Assembly: GCF_000297395.2 (NCBI RefSeq) | Contig: NZ_HF570108.1 | Coordinates: 6,355,082 to 6,419,081, forward strand | Length of the DNA stretch: 64,000 nucleotides | Reading direction: 5' to 3' | Origin: Micromonospora lupini str. Lupac 08 | GTDB lineage: Bacteria; Actinomycetota; Actinomycetes; Mycobacteriales; Micromonosporaceae | Shown: positions 34,851 through 42,331 of the stretch, piece by piece | Layout of the letters: the number at the start of each line of letters is the position of its first letter | How positions within the stretch are numbered: the stretch's first letter is position 1 | Notes under the pieces: generated by a model | Databases searched by the model: none | Told to the model about the DNA's origin: nothing | The model's input: the letters and a program-made list of their open reading frames with translations, nothing else | Made by a program: the position numbers and the translations under genes

Positions 34851-35280
34851 GATTGCGCGTCCCGTCCCGTCTCCGCGGCGCGCCGTCGCGCCGCCACCAG
34901 CGTTCAGAAAACAGTTTGACGCCTGTCATCAGTTGAAACAGGCCATTGGCGGCAGCCTAGCGATGCGGGCACCGCCGGCAACCGAGCGGGTGCACGGTGT
35001 GCGGTAATGCACAACCCCGTGCCGACTGCGGCTGATTCCGGCCGCATCGTGGGCGGCATCAGTCATCCGGGCGATGTTGCCGAGGGTCCGTAACCCGCCC
35101 GTCGGGGCGTCGTTGAGTCAGGTGTCGGCGCGCTGAGCAGCGCAAAGACGGGATACGGCCGATGCCCTGTCGGTCGAGGGGTGGCGGCGGGGCATCGTGC
35201 ATAGAGGGGCCGGACGTGTGAGGGGTGCGTCCGGCCCCTCCCCCGTGCCCAAATCCCGGTCGATGCAGCAGACCGGCGCC
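34851..35280. other. 430-bp intergenic region upstream of sucC
   Basis: No gene seen. It contains the sucC promoter region with a locally AT-richer stretch at 34900-34945 that includes GCCTGT/ACAGGC (34921-34943) as a weak inverted repeat, then GC-rich sequence, and near the far end the terminator of the B12-binding protein gene. Confidence 0.5.
35204..35240 (-). terminator. Terminator of the B12-binding mutase subunit gene
   Basis: Perfect 13-bp stem GAGGGGCCGGACG (35204-35216) with 35228-35240, 11-nt loop, 40 nt past the stop on the minus strand. Confidence 0.75.
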
Positions 35281-35685
35281 TCAGGCGACCGGCTGCGCGA
35301 CGTTCTGCCGGACCCACTCGACGATCGACTGAGTGGTGGCGCCCGGCGTGAAGATCTTCGCGACGCCCAGCTTCTCCAGCTCGGGGATGTCGCCGTTGGG
35401 AATGATGCCGCCGCCGAACACGACGATGTCCCGGGCGTCGCGCTCGGCCAGCAACTCCAGCACGCGACGGAAGAGCGTCATGTGCGCGCCGGAGAGCACG
35501 GAGAGACCGACGGCGTCGGCGTCCTCCTGGATGGCCGTCTCCACGATCTGCTCGGGCGTCTGGTGCAGGCCGGTGTAGACGACCTCCATCCCCGCGTCAC
35601 GCAGAGCGCGTGCGACGACCTTCGCGCCACGGTCGTGGCCGTCCAGACCGGGCTTCGCGACGACGACCCGAATACGAGAGCTCAT
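35281..35685 (-). CDS. Cobalamin-binding small subunit of an acyl-CoA mutase (IcmB-like)
   Basis: A 134-aa stand-alone B12-binding domain. ATG 35685 gives MSSRIRVVVAKPGLDGHDRG; the longer frame is intergenic. The DxHxxG motif that ligates cobalt is GLDGHDRGAK, followed by GLSVLSGAH and GGGIIP, the rest of the base-off B12 signature. Length and position next to sucCD and pcrA match the small subunit of isobutyryl-CoA mutase of streptomycetes as I remember it; a methylmalonyl- or ethylmalonyl-type partner is also possible. The large substrate-binding subunit is not in this window. Confidence 0.85.
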   Translation of the reverse strand: MSSRIRVVVAKPGLDGHDRGAKVVARALRDAGMEVVYTGLHQTPEQIVETAIQEDADAVGLSVLSGAHMTLFRRVLELLAERDARDIVVFGGGIIPNGDIPELEKLGVAKIFTPGATTQSIVEWVRQNVAQPVA

Positions 35686-36121
35686 CAGCGCACACCTTTC
35701 ACCGGCTCCACGGCCTTCACCTGAACGAACGGTAACCCGCCCGACCGGGGCCGGGAAATCCGGGCCGGGAACACGTCCCCATTCTGTCGTGGCCGGGCGC
35801 GGCCTGGGGGGCCGCTTCGACACCTCCGCACCCGGGCCCCCGCGTCAAGCCGGACGACTCCGCCGGATCGGTCACGCTCGGCGACGAACGGGTGGTTACG
35901 GGGGCACCGTTCGACGTCGCGATGCATGACAATCTCGGACGCAAACGGACAGATCGACACGCCAATTCGGCGCTCTGGCTTGTGACTCGCCTGGTGGTTG
36001 GCTAACGTGTCCACGGTTGTCATCAGGTCCATGGACGGGTGACGACGCGGTCGGCAGACGTTCACCAGAGCTTCACGGACGTCCATCGGCCGCCTCGGAA
36101 CCCCGACAACGGAGGGTGTGC
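35686..36121. other. 436-bp divergent intergenic region (IcmB-like / M23 peptidase)
   Basis: No gene is supported. It must contain both divergent promoters. I looked for a c-di-AMP (ydaO) riboswitch, which often precedes actinobacterial M23 peptidases, and could not recognise its conserved segments here. GGAGGG at 36111-36116 is the ribosome site for the peptidase GTG at 36122. Confidence 0.4.
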
Positions 36122-36829
36122 GTGCGCCAGCGCCTGTCGTCTGAGCCCGATCGATATCGCGGTCGCCGCCGCGTGCCCACCCCCCCGCGTAGCCGTTACG
36201 CGGCCGTCGTCACCACCGCCTTCGTCGGCGCGGGCATCGTCGCGCTTGGCGCGTCGGCCCTGCCGGACGCCAAGGACGTCAGCCCGACGGTGCTCGACGA
36301 GCTGAAGCAGGCGTCGATCACCAGTCAGGACGTCGCGGCCCGTGCGGACAACGCCGAGCGCGCCTCCCGGGACAGCCGCACGAAGGAAGCGGCCGAGCCC
36401 GAGGTCTGGATGCTGCCGCTGCAGGGCTACGACTTCAACTCCCCGTACGGGATGCGGTGGGGCAAGCTGCACACAGGCGTCGACCTGGTCGTCCCCGAGG
36501 GCACGCCGTACGTGGCGGTCCACGACGGGCTCGTCACCAAGGCCGGCTGGTTCGGCGGCTACGGCTACGCGGTGATCGTCCAGCACGCCGACGGCAGCGA
36601 GGCCATCTACGGTCACTCCTCCGCGCTCAGCGTCAAGGAGGGCCAGCAGGTCAAGGCGGGTGACCAGCTCGGCCTGGTGGGCCAGACCGGCCACGCCTAC
36701 GGCACCCACCTGCACCTTGAGCTTCATGTCAAGGGCGCGCCGATCGACCCCGTTCCGTACCTGCAGGAGCGCGGAGTGGACATCAAGCTGCAAGTCGAGG
36801 CAATCTACAGCGACGTAGCGGGTTCCTGA
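36122..36829 (+). CDS. M23 family metallopeptidase (secreted or membrane-anchored), copy 1
   Basis: A 235-aa LytM-type peptidoglycan endopeptidase. GTG 36122 is 5 nt after GGAGGG; GTG 36116 overlaps that site. A basic N-terminus (RQRLSSEPDRYRGRRR) precedes one hydrophobic segment (YAAVVTTAFVGAGIVALGAS) that acts as signal or anchor. A charged linker (ASITSQDVAARADNAERASRDSR) may form a short coiled coil. The M23 domain has zinc-ligand motif KLHTGVDL and the HLHLELHVKG motif (HxH), with GYGYAVIVQHADG between. It cleaves cross-links in cell wall, or activates amidases if degenerate; motifs look complete. Followed by a canonical terminator. Confidence 0.88.
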   Translation: MRQRLSSEPDRYRGRRRVPTPPRSRYAAVVTTAFVGAGIVALGASALPDAKDVSPTVLDELKQASITSQDVAARADNAERASRDSRTKEAAEPEVWMLPLQGYDFNSPYGMRWGKLHTGVDLVVPEGTPYVAVHDGLVTKAGWFGGYGYAVIVQHADGSEAIYGHSSALSVKEGQQVKAGDQLGLVGQTGHAYGTHLHLELHVKGAPIDPVPYLQERGVDIKLQVEAIYSDVAGS

Positions 36830-36849
36830 CGCTGCGTACTGACCACTGA

Positions 36850-36881
36850 CCGCCCGGGTCTGTCGATCCGGGCGGTTTTTT
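36850..36881 (+). terminator. Intrinsic terminator with U tract
   Basis: 8-bp stem CCGCCCGG / CCGGGCGG (36850-36857, 36868-36875), 10-nt loop and six T residues (36876-36881). A textbook rho-independent terminator of the first M23 gene. Confidence 0.9.
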
Positions 36882-37103
36882 CTGCGCCGTCGACAGCCGA
36901 TGTCTGCTGGATCACAGGCCGGACTGTGACCCACCGCACGGCACCGCATGATCACTTTTCCGGACGGACTGCTTCAGACCGGCCCATACCAGGTCAGCCT
37001 GGCTGCCGCCGACGGTTCGGCCCCCCGGTCCCGGGCGGTCGTCCGGCTCGGCCCGACACCAGTATTTCGAGGTCAAGTGCCCCCTCGACTGTGAAGGTCC
37101 GCC

Positions 37104-37877
37104 GTGCAGGAAGACAGCCCCGTCCAGAACGAGAACACCCCCGACGCCACCGTCGCGCAGCCGCGAAACGCCCGCCGACGGAACCGCCTCATCGTGCTCG
37201 GCGCGGCCGCGCTGGTAGCCCTCGGCCTGGGCGGGGTCGCCGTCGCCACGTCCGGCCCCGACCGGCCGGCGCCCACCGCCGTCTCGCTCGACGCCCGGTC
37301 CCGGGCCGAGGCCGCCGGCCGGGCCGACCGCTCGGTCCGCGAGTCGAGCGCGCCGACCTCCCCGTCGGCCAGCCCGACCGTGAGCCCGTCGACGGCCAGC
37401 GCCAGCCCGACACCGACGAAGAAGGCCACCGCCACGCCGAAGCCGAAGCCGAAGCCGAAGAAGGCCACCAGGCCGACGGCCGCCTGGGTCGACCCGATGC
37501 CGGGCGCCTCGGTCACCTCCTGCTTCGGCGAGCGCTGGGGCACCCTGCACGCCGGGATCGACCTGGCGCTGCCCTCGGGCACCCCCATCCACGCCGCGGC
37601 CGCCGGCACGGTCACCCAGGCCGGTGACGCCGCGGACGGGTACGGCAACTCCGTCTTCATCGACCACGGCAACGGCTACCTGACCCACTACGCCCACCAG
37701 AGCCGCATCGCGGTCACCGTCGGGCAGAAGGTCAAGGCCGGCCAGGTGATCGGCTACGAGGGCGCCACGGGCGACGCCACGGGCCCGCACCTGCACTTCG
37801 AGGTGCACCAGGGCATGTGGAACCAGATCGACCCCGCGCCGTTCATGCGCGCGCACGGCGTGGACCTGGGCTGCTGA
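37104..37877 (+). CDS. M23 family metallopeptidase, copy 2
   Basis: A 257-aa protein with GTG start 37104, 6 nt after GAAGG. One transmembrane or signal segment (RLIVLGAAALVALGLGGVAVA), then a Ser/Pro/Thr and Lys/Pro-rich linker (TPKPKPKPKKA region) suited to spanning the wall, then an M23 domain: TLHAGIDLALPSG (first zinc ligands), DGYGNSVFIDHGNGYLTHYAH and PHLHFEVHQG. It ends in HGVDLGC with a terminal Cys. Paralogue of the preceding gene, in its own transcription unit, convergent with pcrA. Confidence 0.9.
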   Translation: MQEDSPVQNENTPDATVAQPRNARRRNRLIVLGAAALVALGLGGVAVATSGPDRPAPTAVSLDARSRAEAAGRADRSVRESSAPTSPSASPTVSPSTASASPTPTKKATATPKPKPKPKKATRPTAAWVDPMPGASVTSCFGERWGTLHAGIDLALPSGTPIHAAAAGTVTQAGDAADGYGNSVFIDHGNGYLTHYAHQSRIAVTVGQKVKAGQVIGYEGATGDATGPHLHFEVHQGMWNQIDPAPFMRAHGVDLGC

Positions 37878-37961
37878 ATCTGGCGTCAGATCGGCGATGT
37901 GGGGGTGTCCGGGAGGTCGGATGCCCCCACTCGGCGTTGTGGAGTGGACCGCCTCGGGACG

Positions 37962-40367
37962 TCAGAGCTTGTCGACCGGGGCGTGGCGCAGCACCAGCCA
38001 CATGGTCTGGTCGCCGAAGTCGATCTGCGCGCGGGCTCCCGGGCCGTGCCCCTCCACGGCCAGCACCCGCCCCAGCCCGTAGCGCTGGTGGTTGACCCGG
38101 TCGCCGGCGGCCACCTTCGGCCCCTGCGGCAGCTCACTGGCCGTGGTCAACCGGCTGGCGTCCACACCGAGCCGCTGGGCCAGCTGCGCCGCCTTCGGCG
38201 TACCCCCGGTGAAGGTGCCGCGCCCGCCGGGCGCGCGGTCCGCGCGCCCGCCGACGCCGCCGCCCCCGCCGGCCCACGAGGTGTACGACCCCTCCGTGCG
38301 CTCCCAGCGCACCAGCTCCGGCGGCAGCTCCTCCAGGAACCGCGACGGCGGGTTGTAGGACGGCTGCCCCCACGCCGAGCGGGTCACCGCCCGGGAGAGG
38401 TAGAGCCGCTGCCGGGCGCGGGTGATGCCGACGTACGCCAGTCGGCGCTCCTCCTCCAGCTCGCGGGTGTCGCCAAGCGAGCGCAGGTGCGGGAAGACGC
38501 CGTCCTCCAGCCCGGTCAGGAAGACCACCGGGAACTCCAGGCCCTTGGCGGTGTGCAACGTCATGAGGGTGACGACGCCCTGGTGGTCGGGGTCGTCGGA
38601 GGGGATCTGGTCGGCGTCGGCCACCAGCGCGACCTGCTCCAGGAAACCCGCCACGGTGGCGCGTTCGCCGTCGGCGCCGGTCGCCTCGATCCGCTCGGTG
38701 TACTCCCGGGCGACGCTCACCAGCTCCTGGAGGTTGTCCACCCGGCCCGCGTCCTGCGGGTCCAGGCTCTCCTCCAGCTCGGTGAGGTAGCCCGAGCGGG
38801 TCAGCAGGGCCTCCAGCACCTCCTCCGGGGTGCCGGTCTCGGCGAGCTCCCGTGCGCCGTCGAGCAGCGCCACGAAGTCGCCGATGCCGTTGGCGGCCCG
38901 GGTGGAGATGCCAGGTGCCTCCCGCGCCCGGCGCAGCGCCGCGCCGAAGGAGATCCGATCACGGCTGGACAGCGCCTCGACGCACGCCTCGGCGCGGTCG
39001 CCGATCCCCCGGCGGGGGGTGTTCAGCACCCGCCGCAGGCTCACCGTGTCGTCGTCGTTGACCACCGAGCGCAGGTACGCCAGAGCGTCGCGAACCTCTT
39101 TGCGCTCGTAGAAGCGCACCCCGCCGACCACCTTGTACGGCAGGCCGGCGCGGATGAACACCTCCTCGAAGACGCGGGACTGGGCGTTGGTGCGGTAGAA
39201 GACCGCGACGTCACCGGGGCGGGTCTCGTCGGCGTCGACCAGCCGGTCGATCTCCCGGCCCACCCAGTCCGCCTCGGCGTGCTCGGTGTCGGCCACATAG
39301 CCGACGATCCGCTCGCCGTCGCCGGCCTCGCTCCACAGCCGCTTCGGCTTGCGGGAGGTGTTCCGGTCGATCACCGCGTTGGCGGCGTTGAGGATGGTCT
39401 GGGTCGAGCGGTAGTTCTGCTCCAGCAGGATCGTCCGCGCGTCGGTGAAGTCCCGCTCGAACTCCAGGATGTTGCGGATCGTCGCGCCCCGGAACGCGTA
39501 GATCGACTGGTCGGCGTCACCGACCACGCACAGCTCGGCCGGCTCCAGCCCGTCGGTGCCGGAGACCAGCTCCTTGATCAGGACGTACTGGGCGTGGTTG
39601 GTGTCCTGGTACTCGTCCACCAGCACGTGCCGGAATCGCCGCCGGTAGCTCTCCGCGACGTGCGGGTGGGACTGGAGCAGGTGCACCGTCGTCATGATCA
39701 GGTCGTCGAAGTCCAGCGCGTGCGCCTCGCGCAGCCGGCGCTGGTAGAGCGTGTACGCCTCGGCGAGCGCCCGCTCGTTGGGCCCGCTGGCCCGCGCGGC
39801 GAACTGCTCCGGGTCGACCAGCTCGTTCTTCAGGTTGGAGACCTGGGCGGCCAGCCCGCGCGCCGGGTAGCGCTTCGGGTCGAGATCCAGCTCGCGGGTC
39901 ACCAACTGCATCAGCCGCCGGGAGTCGTCCGCGTCGTAGATCGAGAACGTCGACTTGAGGCCGGCGTGCTCGTGCTCGGCGCGCAGGATGCGGACGCACG
40001 CCGAGTGGAACGTCGACACCCACATCAGTCGGGCCCGCGGGCCGACGAGCGCGGCGACCCGCTCCTTCATCTCGCCGGCCGCCTTGTTGGTGAAGGTGAT
40101 GGCGATGATCTCACCGGGATGCACGTCCCGTGCGGCGAGCAGGTAGGCGATCCGGTGGGTGAGCACCCGGGTCTTGCCGGACCCCGCGCCGGCCACGATC
40201 AGCAACGGCGAACCGGCGTGGCTGACGGCGTCGCGCTGCGGCCCGTTCAACCCGGCCAGGAGCTGCTGCGGATCGAGGCGGGCGGAGGCCGACCCGGGCC
40301 GGTGCGGACGGGCCGGCGCGGACTCCGGCGCGGGCGGGGACGCGGGAATGTCGAAGAGAGGATGCAT
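37962..40367 (-). CDS. pcrA: ATP-dependent DNA helicase PcrA/UvrD
   Basis: SF1A helicase of 801 aa acting in excision repair and replication-fork rescue. Motif Q GLNGPQRDAV, Walker A VAGAGSGKTRVL (near residue 59), motif Ia TFTNKAAGEM, Walker B VDEYQDTN, motif III GDADQSIYAFRGA, motif IV QNYRSTQTIL, VTLMTLHTAKGLEFPVVF and motif VI AYVGITRARQRLYL. The C-terminus AAGDRVNHQRYGLGRVLAVEG is the Tudor-like domain that contacts RNA polymerase in PcrA. Convergent with the second M23 gene; its upstream region is shared with the divergent aroQ leader. Confidence 0.96.
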   Translation of the reverse strand: MHPLFDIPASPPAPESAPARPHRPGSASARLDPQQLLAGLNGPQRDAVSHAGSPLLIVAGAGSGKTRVLTHRIAYLLAARDVHPGEIIAITFTNKAAGEMKERVAALVGPRARLMWVSTFHSACVRILRAEHEHAGLKSTFSIYDADDSRRLMQLVTRELDLDPKRYPARGLAAQVSNLKNELVDPEQFAARASGPNERALAEAYTLYQRRLREAHALDFDDLIMTTVHLLQSHPHVAESYRRRFRHVLVDEYQDTNHAQYVLIKELVSGTDGLEPAELCVVGDADQSIYAFRGATIRNILEFERDFTDARTILLEQNYRSTQTILNAANAVIDRNTSRKPKRLWSEAGDGERIVGYVADTEHAEADWVGREIDRLVDADETRPGDVAVFYRTNAQSRVFEEVFIRAGLPYKVVGGVRFYERKEVRDALAYLRSVVNDDDTVSLRRVLNTPRRGIGDRAEACVEALSSRDRISFGAALRRAREAPGISTRAANGIGDFVALLDGARELAETGTPEEVLEALLTRSGYLTELEESLDPQDAGRVDNLQELVSVAREYTERIEATGADGERATVAGFLEQVALVADADQIPSDDPDHQGVVTLMTLHTAKGLEFPVVFLTGLEDGVFPHLRSLGDTRELEEERRLAYVGITRARQRLYLSRAVTRSAWGQPSYNPPSRFLEELPPELVRWERTEGSYTSWAGGGGGVGGRADRAPGGRGTFTGGTPKAAQLAQRLGVDASRLTTASELPQGPKVAAGDRVNHQRYGLGRVLAVEGHGPGARAQIDFGDQTMWLVLRHAPVDKL

Positions 40368-40483
40368 CGCGCGCCAAGTCTATGCCGCCAGCCGGACACT
40401 TCCCGACCGCGCCGTCCGCGTGACCGGGCCGCCGTGCCGGCGCCTCGCGTACACGGCCGGGCCGCCCTTTTGCGCGGGAATCC

Positions 40484-40513
40484 TTGCGCGCCGGCCACCG
40501 GCGTGGGCATACT
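40484..40513 (+). promoter_or_regulatory. Predicted promoter of the aroQ leader
   Basis: TTGCGC (40484-40489) and CATACT (40508-40513) are separated by 18 nt, a fair match to the housekeeping -35/-10 pattern. Transcription would start about 7 nt later, at or next to the GTG at 40521, so the leader peptide may be translated from a leaderless RNA; no Shine-Dalgarno sequence precedes that GTG. Confidence 0.5.
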
Positions 40514-40520
40514 CGACGGC

Positions 40521-40586
40521 GTGATCGCTGCGCGTTACTACTTTTACTACGGCACCGGGAGTCCGGCTGCCGTAGGTCGCGCCTGA
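40521..40586 (+). CDS. Tyr/Phe-rich leader peptide of chorismate mutase gene
   Basis: A 21-codon frame beginning GTG 40521 and ending TGA 40584-40586. The peptide MIAARYYFYYGTGSPAAVGR plus Ala has five consecutive aromatic codons (TAC TAC TTT TAC TAC, 40536-40550). It ends 14 nt before a terminator hairpin that precedes aroQ. Ribosome stalling on Tyr/Phe codons would free segment 40555-40566 to form an antiterminator. Not a structural gene product; its role is regulatory. Confidence 0.8.
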   Translation: MIAARYYFYYGTGSPAAVGRA

Positions 40587-40634
40587 TCGACAGACCTGCG
40601 AAAAGCCCCGGGCTCCTGGAGTCCGGGGCTTTTT
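40555..40634 (+). promoter_or_regulatory. Transcription attenuator of aroQ (terminator/antiterminator)
   Basis: Terminator: 40601-40615 pairs with 40619-40633 (15 bp, one G-U, 3-nt loop), ending in T residues 40630-40634. Antiterminator: CCGGGAGTCCGG (40555-40566, just after the Tyr codons) can pair with 40608-40619, the left arm and loop of the terminator, over 12 bp with two G-U. A separate hairpin 40571-40578/40593-40600 fits between and is compatible with both states. A ribosome moving freely would cover 40555-40566 and let the terminator form; a ribosome stalled at Tyr codons would leave it open. Confidence 0.75.
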
Positions 40635-40680
40635 CGTCCCGGGTTCCGGGCACCGGGCACCACAGCGCGAGAGGTACCCG

Positions 40681-41070
40681 ATGATGACAGACGTGGTGGA
40701 GCAGAACGGCGGCCCGGCCGGACCGGAGGCGGGGCAGGCCCCGGCGAGCGGGAGCGTGCCGGAGGCGGTGCCCGCGGTGCGGGCCGGCGACCCGGCCGAG
40801 GCACGGACCGGCACCGTGGAGCCGACCGCCGCTGCGCGGATCGTGCAGATCAGAGAACGGATCGACGAGATCGACCACGCGTTGATCGCGCTCTGGCAGG
40901 AGCGGGCCGCGCTGTCGCAGGAGGTCGGGGCGACCCGGATGGCCTCCGGTGGCACCCGCCTGGTGCTCTCCCGGGAACGGGACATCCTGGAGCGCTTCCG
41001 ACTCGCGCTCGGCGCCGACGGCACCCAACTGGCGCTGCTGCTGCTGCGCGCCGGCCGCGGGCCGCTCTGA
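40681..41070 (+). CDS. aroQ: Chorismate mutase (AroQ type)
   Basis: Converts chorismate to prephenate, the branch to Tyr and Phe. 129 aa: a disordered acidic N-terminus of about 50 residues, then a three-helix AroQ domain: IVQIRERIDEIDHALIALWQ, ERAALSQEVGATR and LSRERDILERFR. Arg replaces the usual Lys after the second helix (GATRMASG). GAGAGG (40670-40675) precedes ATG 40681 and ATG 40684. Expression is probably attenuated by the Tyr/Phe leader upstream, which fits its place at the branch point. The 3' end of the gene merges into a tandem repeat. Confidence 0.9.
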   Translation: MMTDVVEQNGGPAGPEAGQAPASGSVPEAVPAVRAGDPAEARTGTVEPTAAARIVQIRERIDEIDHALIALWQERAALSQEVGATRMASGGTRLVLSRERDILERFRLALGADGTQLALLLLRAGRGPL

Positions 41071-41205
41071 GCCCCTCGGTGGGCCGCCGGGCCGCCGCCG
41101 GGCCGCTCTGAGGCACCTCGCTGGGCCGCCGGGCCGCCGCCGGGCCGCTCTGAGGCACCTCGGTGGGCCGCCGGGCCGCTCTGAGGCACCTCGCTGGACC
41201 GCCGG
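41059..41205. repeat. GGGCCGCTCTGAGG tandem repeat at the aroQ 3' end
   Basis: Four units starting GGGCCGCTCTGAG at 41059, 41100, 41142 and 41173, with spacings 41, 42 and 31 nt. Each continues as (G)CACCTCG(C/G)TGGGCCGCC. The first unit contains the last four codons and TGA of aroQ, so the array looks like expansion from the gene end. Confidence 0.85.
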
Positions 41206-41270
41206 CGCGCCGGCGGGTCGACCGGCAGTGCGGGAGCGTGGCGGCCCGCTCAGGGTCGCTGGACAGACGA

Positions 41271-41309
41271 AACCGCCTGCCGTCGTCGTGGTGACGTCGG
41301 CAGGCGGTT
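41271..41309. terminator. Terminator between aroQ repeat region and oligopeptide operon 2
   Basis: Perfect 12-bp stem AACCGCCTGCCG (41271-41282) with 41298-41309, 15-nt loop, 8 nt beyond the dppF-like stop on the minus strand. Serves the end of operon 2 and possibly aroQ. Confidence 0.75.
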
Positions 41310-41317
41310 CCGGTGAC

Positions 41318-42331
41318 TCACGCCTCGTGGGTGGCGACGATCTCGCGCCGCTCCGCGAAGTGACAGGCGCTCGGGTGGTCCGAGTCGCGCCGGATCTCCA
41401 GCAGCGGGACCTGCTCGGCGCAGACCTCCTGCGCCTTCCAGCAGCGGGTCCGGAACCGGCAGCCCGAGGGCGGGCTGATCGGCGACGGCACGTCACCCGT
41501 GAGCCGGATGATCGTCTTGTTGTTCCGCTGGGTCGGGTCCGGCACCGGCACCGCCGAGAGCAGCGCCTGGGTGTACGGGTGGGTCGGCCGCTCGTAGATC
41601 TCGTCCTCGGTGCCGATCTCGACGATCTTGCCGAGGTACATCACCGCCACCCGGTCCGACAGGTGGCGGACCACCGACAGGTCGTGGGCGATGAAGATGT
41701 ACGAGAGCCCCAGCTCGGACTGCAGCTTCTCCAGCAGGTTCATCACCTGGGCCTGGATGGAGACGTCAAGCGCCGAGACGGGTTCGTCGCAGACGATCAC
41801 CTCGGGCCGCAGCGCGAGCGCGCGGGCGATGCCGATGCGCTGACGCTGACCGCCGGAGAACTGGTGCGGGTACCTGTTGATGTGCTCCGGGTTGAGCCCG
41901 ACCAGGTCGAGCAGCTCGCGGACCTTGGCCCGACGGCTACCCCGGGGCGCCACCTCCGGGTGGATTTCGAACGGCTCCCCGATGAGGTCACCGACAGTCA
42001 TCCGCGGGTTCAGCGAGGTGTACGGGTCCTGCATGACCAGCTGGATCTGCCGACGCAGCCGACGCAGCGCCCCACCGGAGAGCTTGGAGATGTCCTGGCC
42101 CTTGTAGACCACGCTGCCGGCGGTCGGCTTCTCCAGGTTCATCAGAACCCGGGCGAGGGTCGACTTTCCGCAGCCGGACTCGCCGACGACGCCGAGCGTC
42201 TCGCCGGCCCGCAGACCGAACGAGACCCCGTCGACGGCCTTGACCTGACCGACGGTCTTCTTGAACACCACACCCTGGGTGACGGGGTAGTGCTTGACCA
42301 GGTCATTGACCTCGAGGATGTTCTCAGACAC
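41318..42331 (-). CDS. Oligopeptide ABC transporter ATP-binding protein (DppF-like), operon 2
   Basis: A 337-aa ATPase, last gene of operon 2. GTG start at 42331 overlaps the DppD-like gene by 8 nt. Walker A GESGCGKST, MQDPYTSLNPRM, QFSGGQRQR, IVCDEPVSALDV, IAHDLSVVRH and the tail SGCRFRTRCWKAQEVC. Nearly identical in its core to the operon 1 protein at 26635-27672, so the two operons are paralogous. A terminator follows. Confidence 0.93.
   Translation of the reverse strand: MSENILEVNDLVKHYPVTQGVVFKKTVGQVKAVDGVSFGLRAGETLGVVGESGCGKSTLARVLMNLEKPTAGSVVYKGQDISKLSGGALRRLRRQIQLVMQDPYTSLNPRMTVGDLIGEPFEIHPEVAPRGSRRAKVRELLDLVGLNPEHINRYPHQFSGGQRQRIGIARALALRPEVIVCDEPVSALDVSIQAQVMNLLEKLQSELGLSYIFIAHDLSVVRHLSDRVAVMYLGKIVEIGTEDEIYERPTHPYTQALLSAVPVPDPTQRNNKTIIRLTGDVPSPISPPSGCRFRTRCWKAQEVCAEQVPLLEIRRDSDHPSACHFAERREIVATHEA

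Noticed and set aside
35686..36121. Possible ydaO/c-di-AMP riboswitch before the M23 peptidase
   Set aside because: Expected conserved segments could not be identified by eye; a covariance-model search would be needed.
36946..36956. CATGATCA at 36948 as a fourth TGATCATG element
   Set aside because: No partner arm at the expected distance on either side.
37899..37930. GTGGGGG/CCCCCAC hairpin as terminator between M23 copy 2 and pcrA
   Set aside because: Only 7 bp with an 18-nt loop; too weak compared with other convergent hairpins here.
37899..40586. 895-codon plus-strand frame over pcrA
   Set aside because: Antisense to a complete helicase gene with all motifs; its end only coincides with the aroQ leader region by chance of frame.
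7018..41205. CRISPR-like or phage-related repeats
   Set aside because: Tandem repeats seen have no regular spacers, no cas genes and no phage genes nearby.
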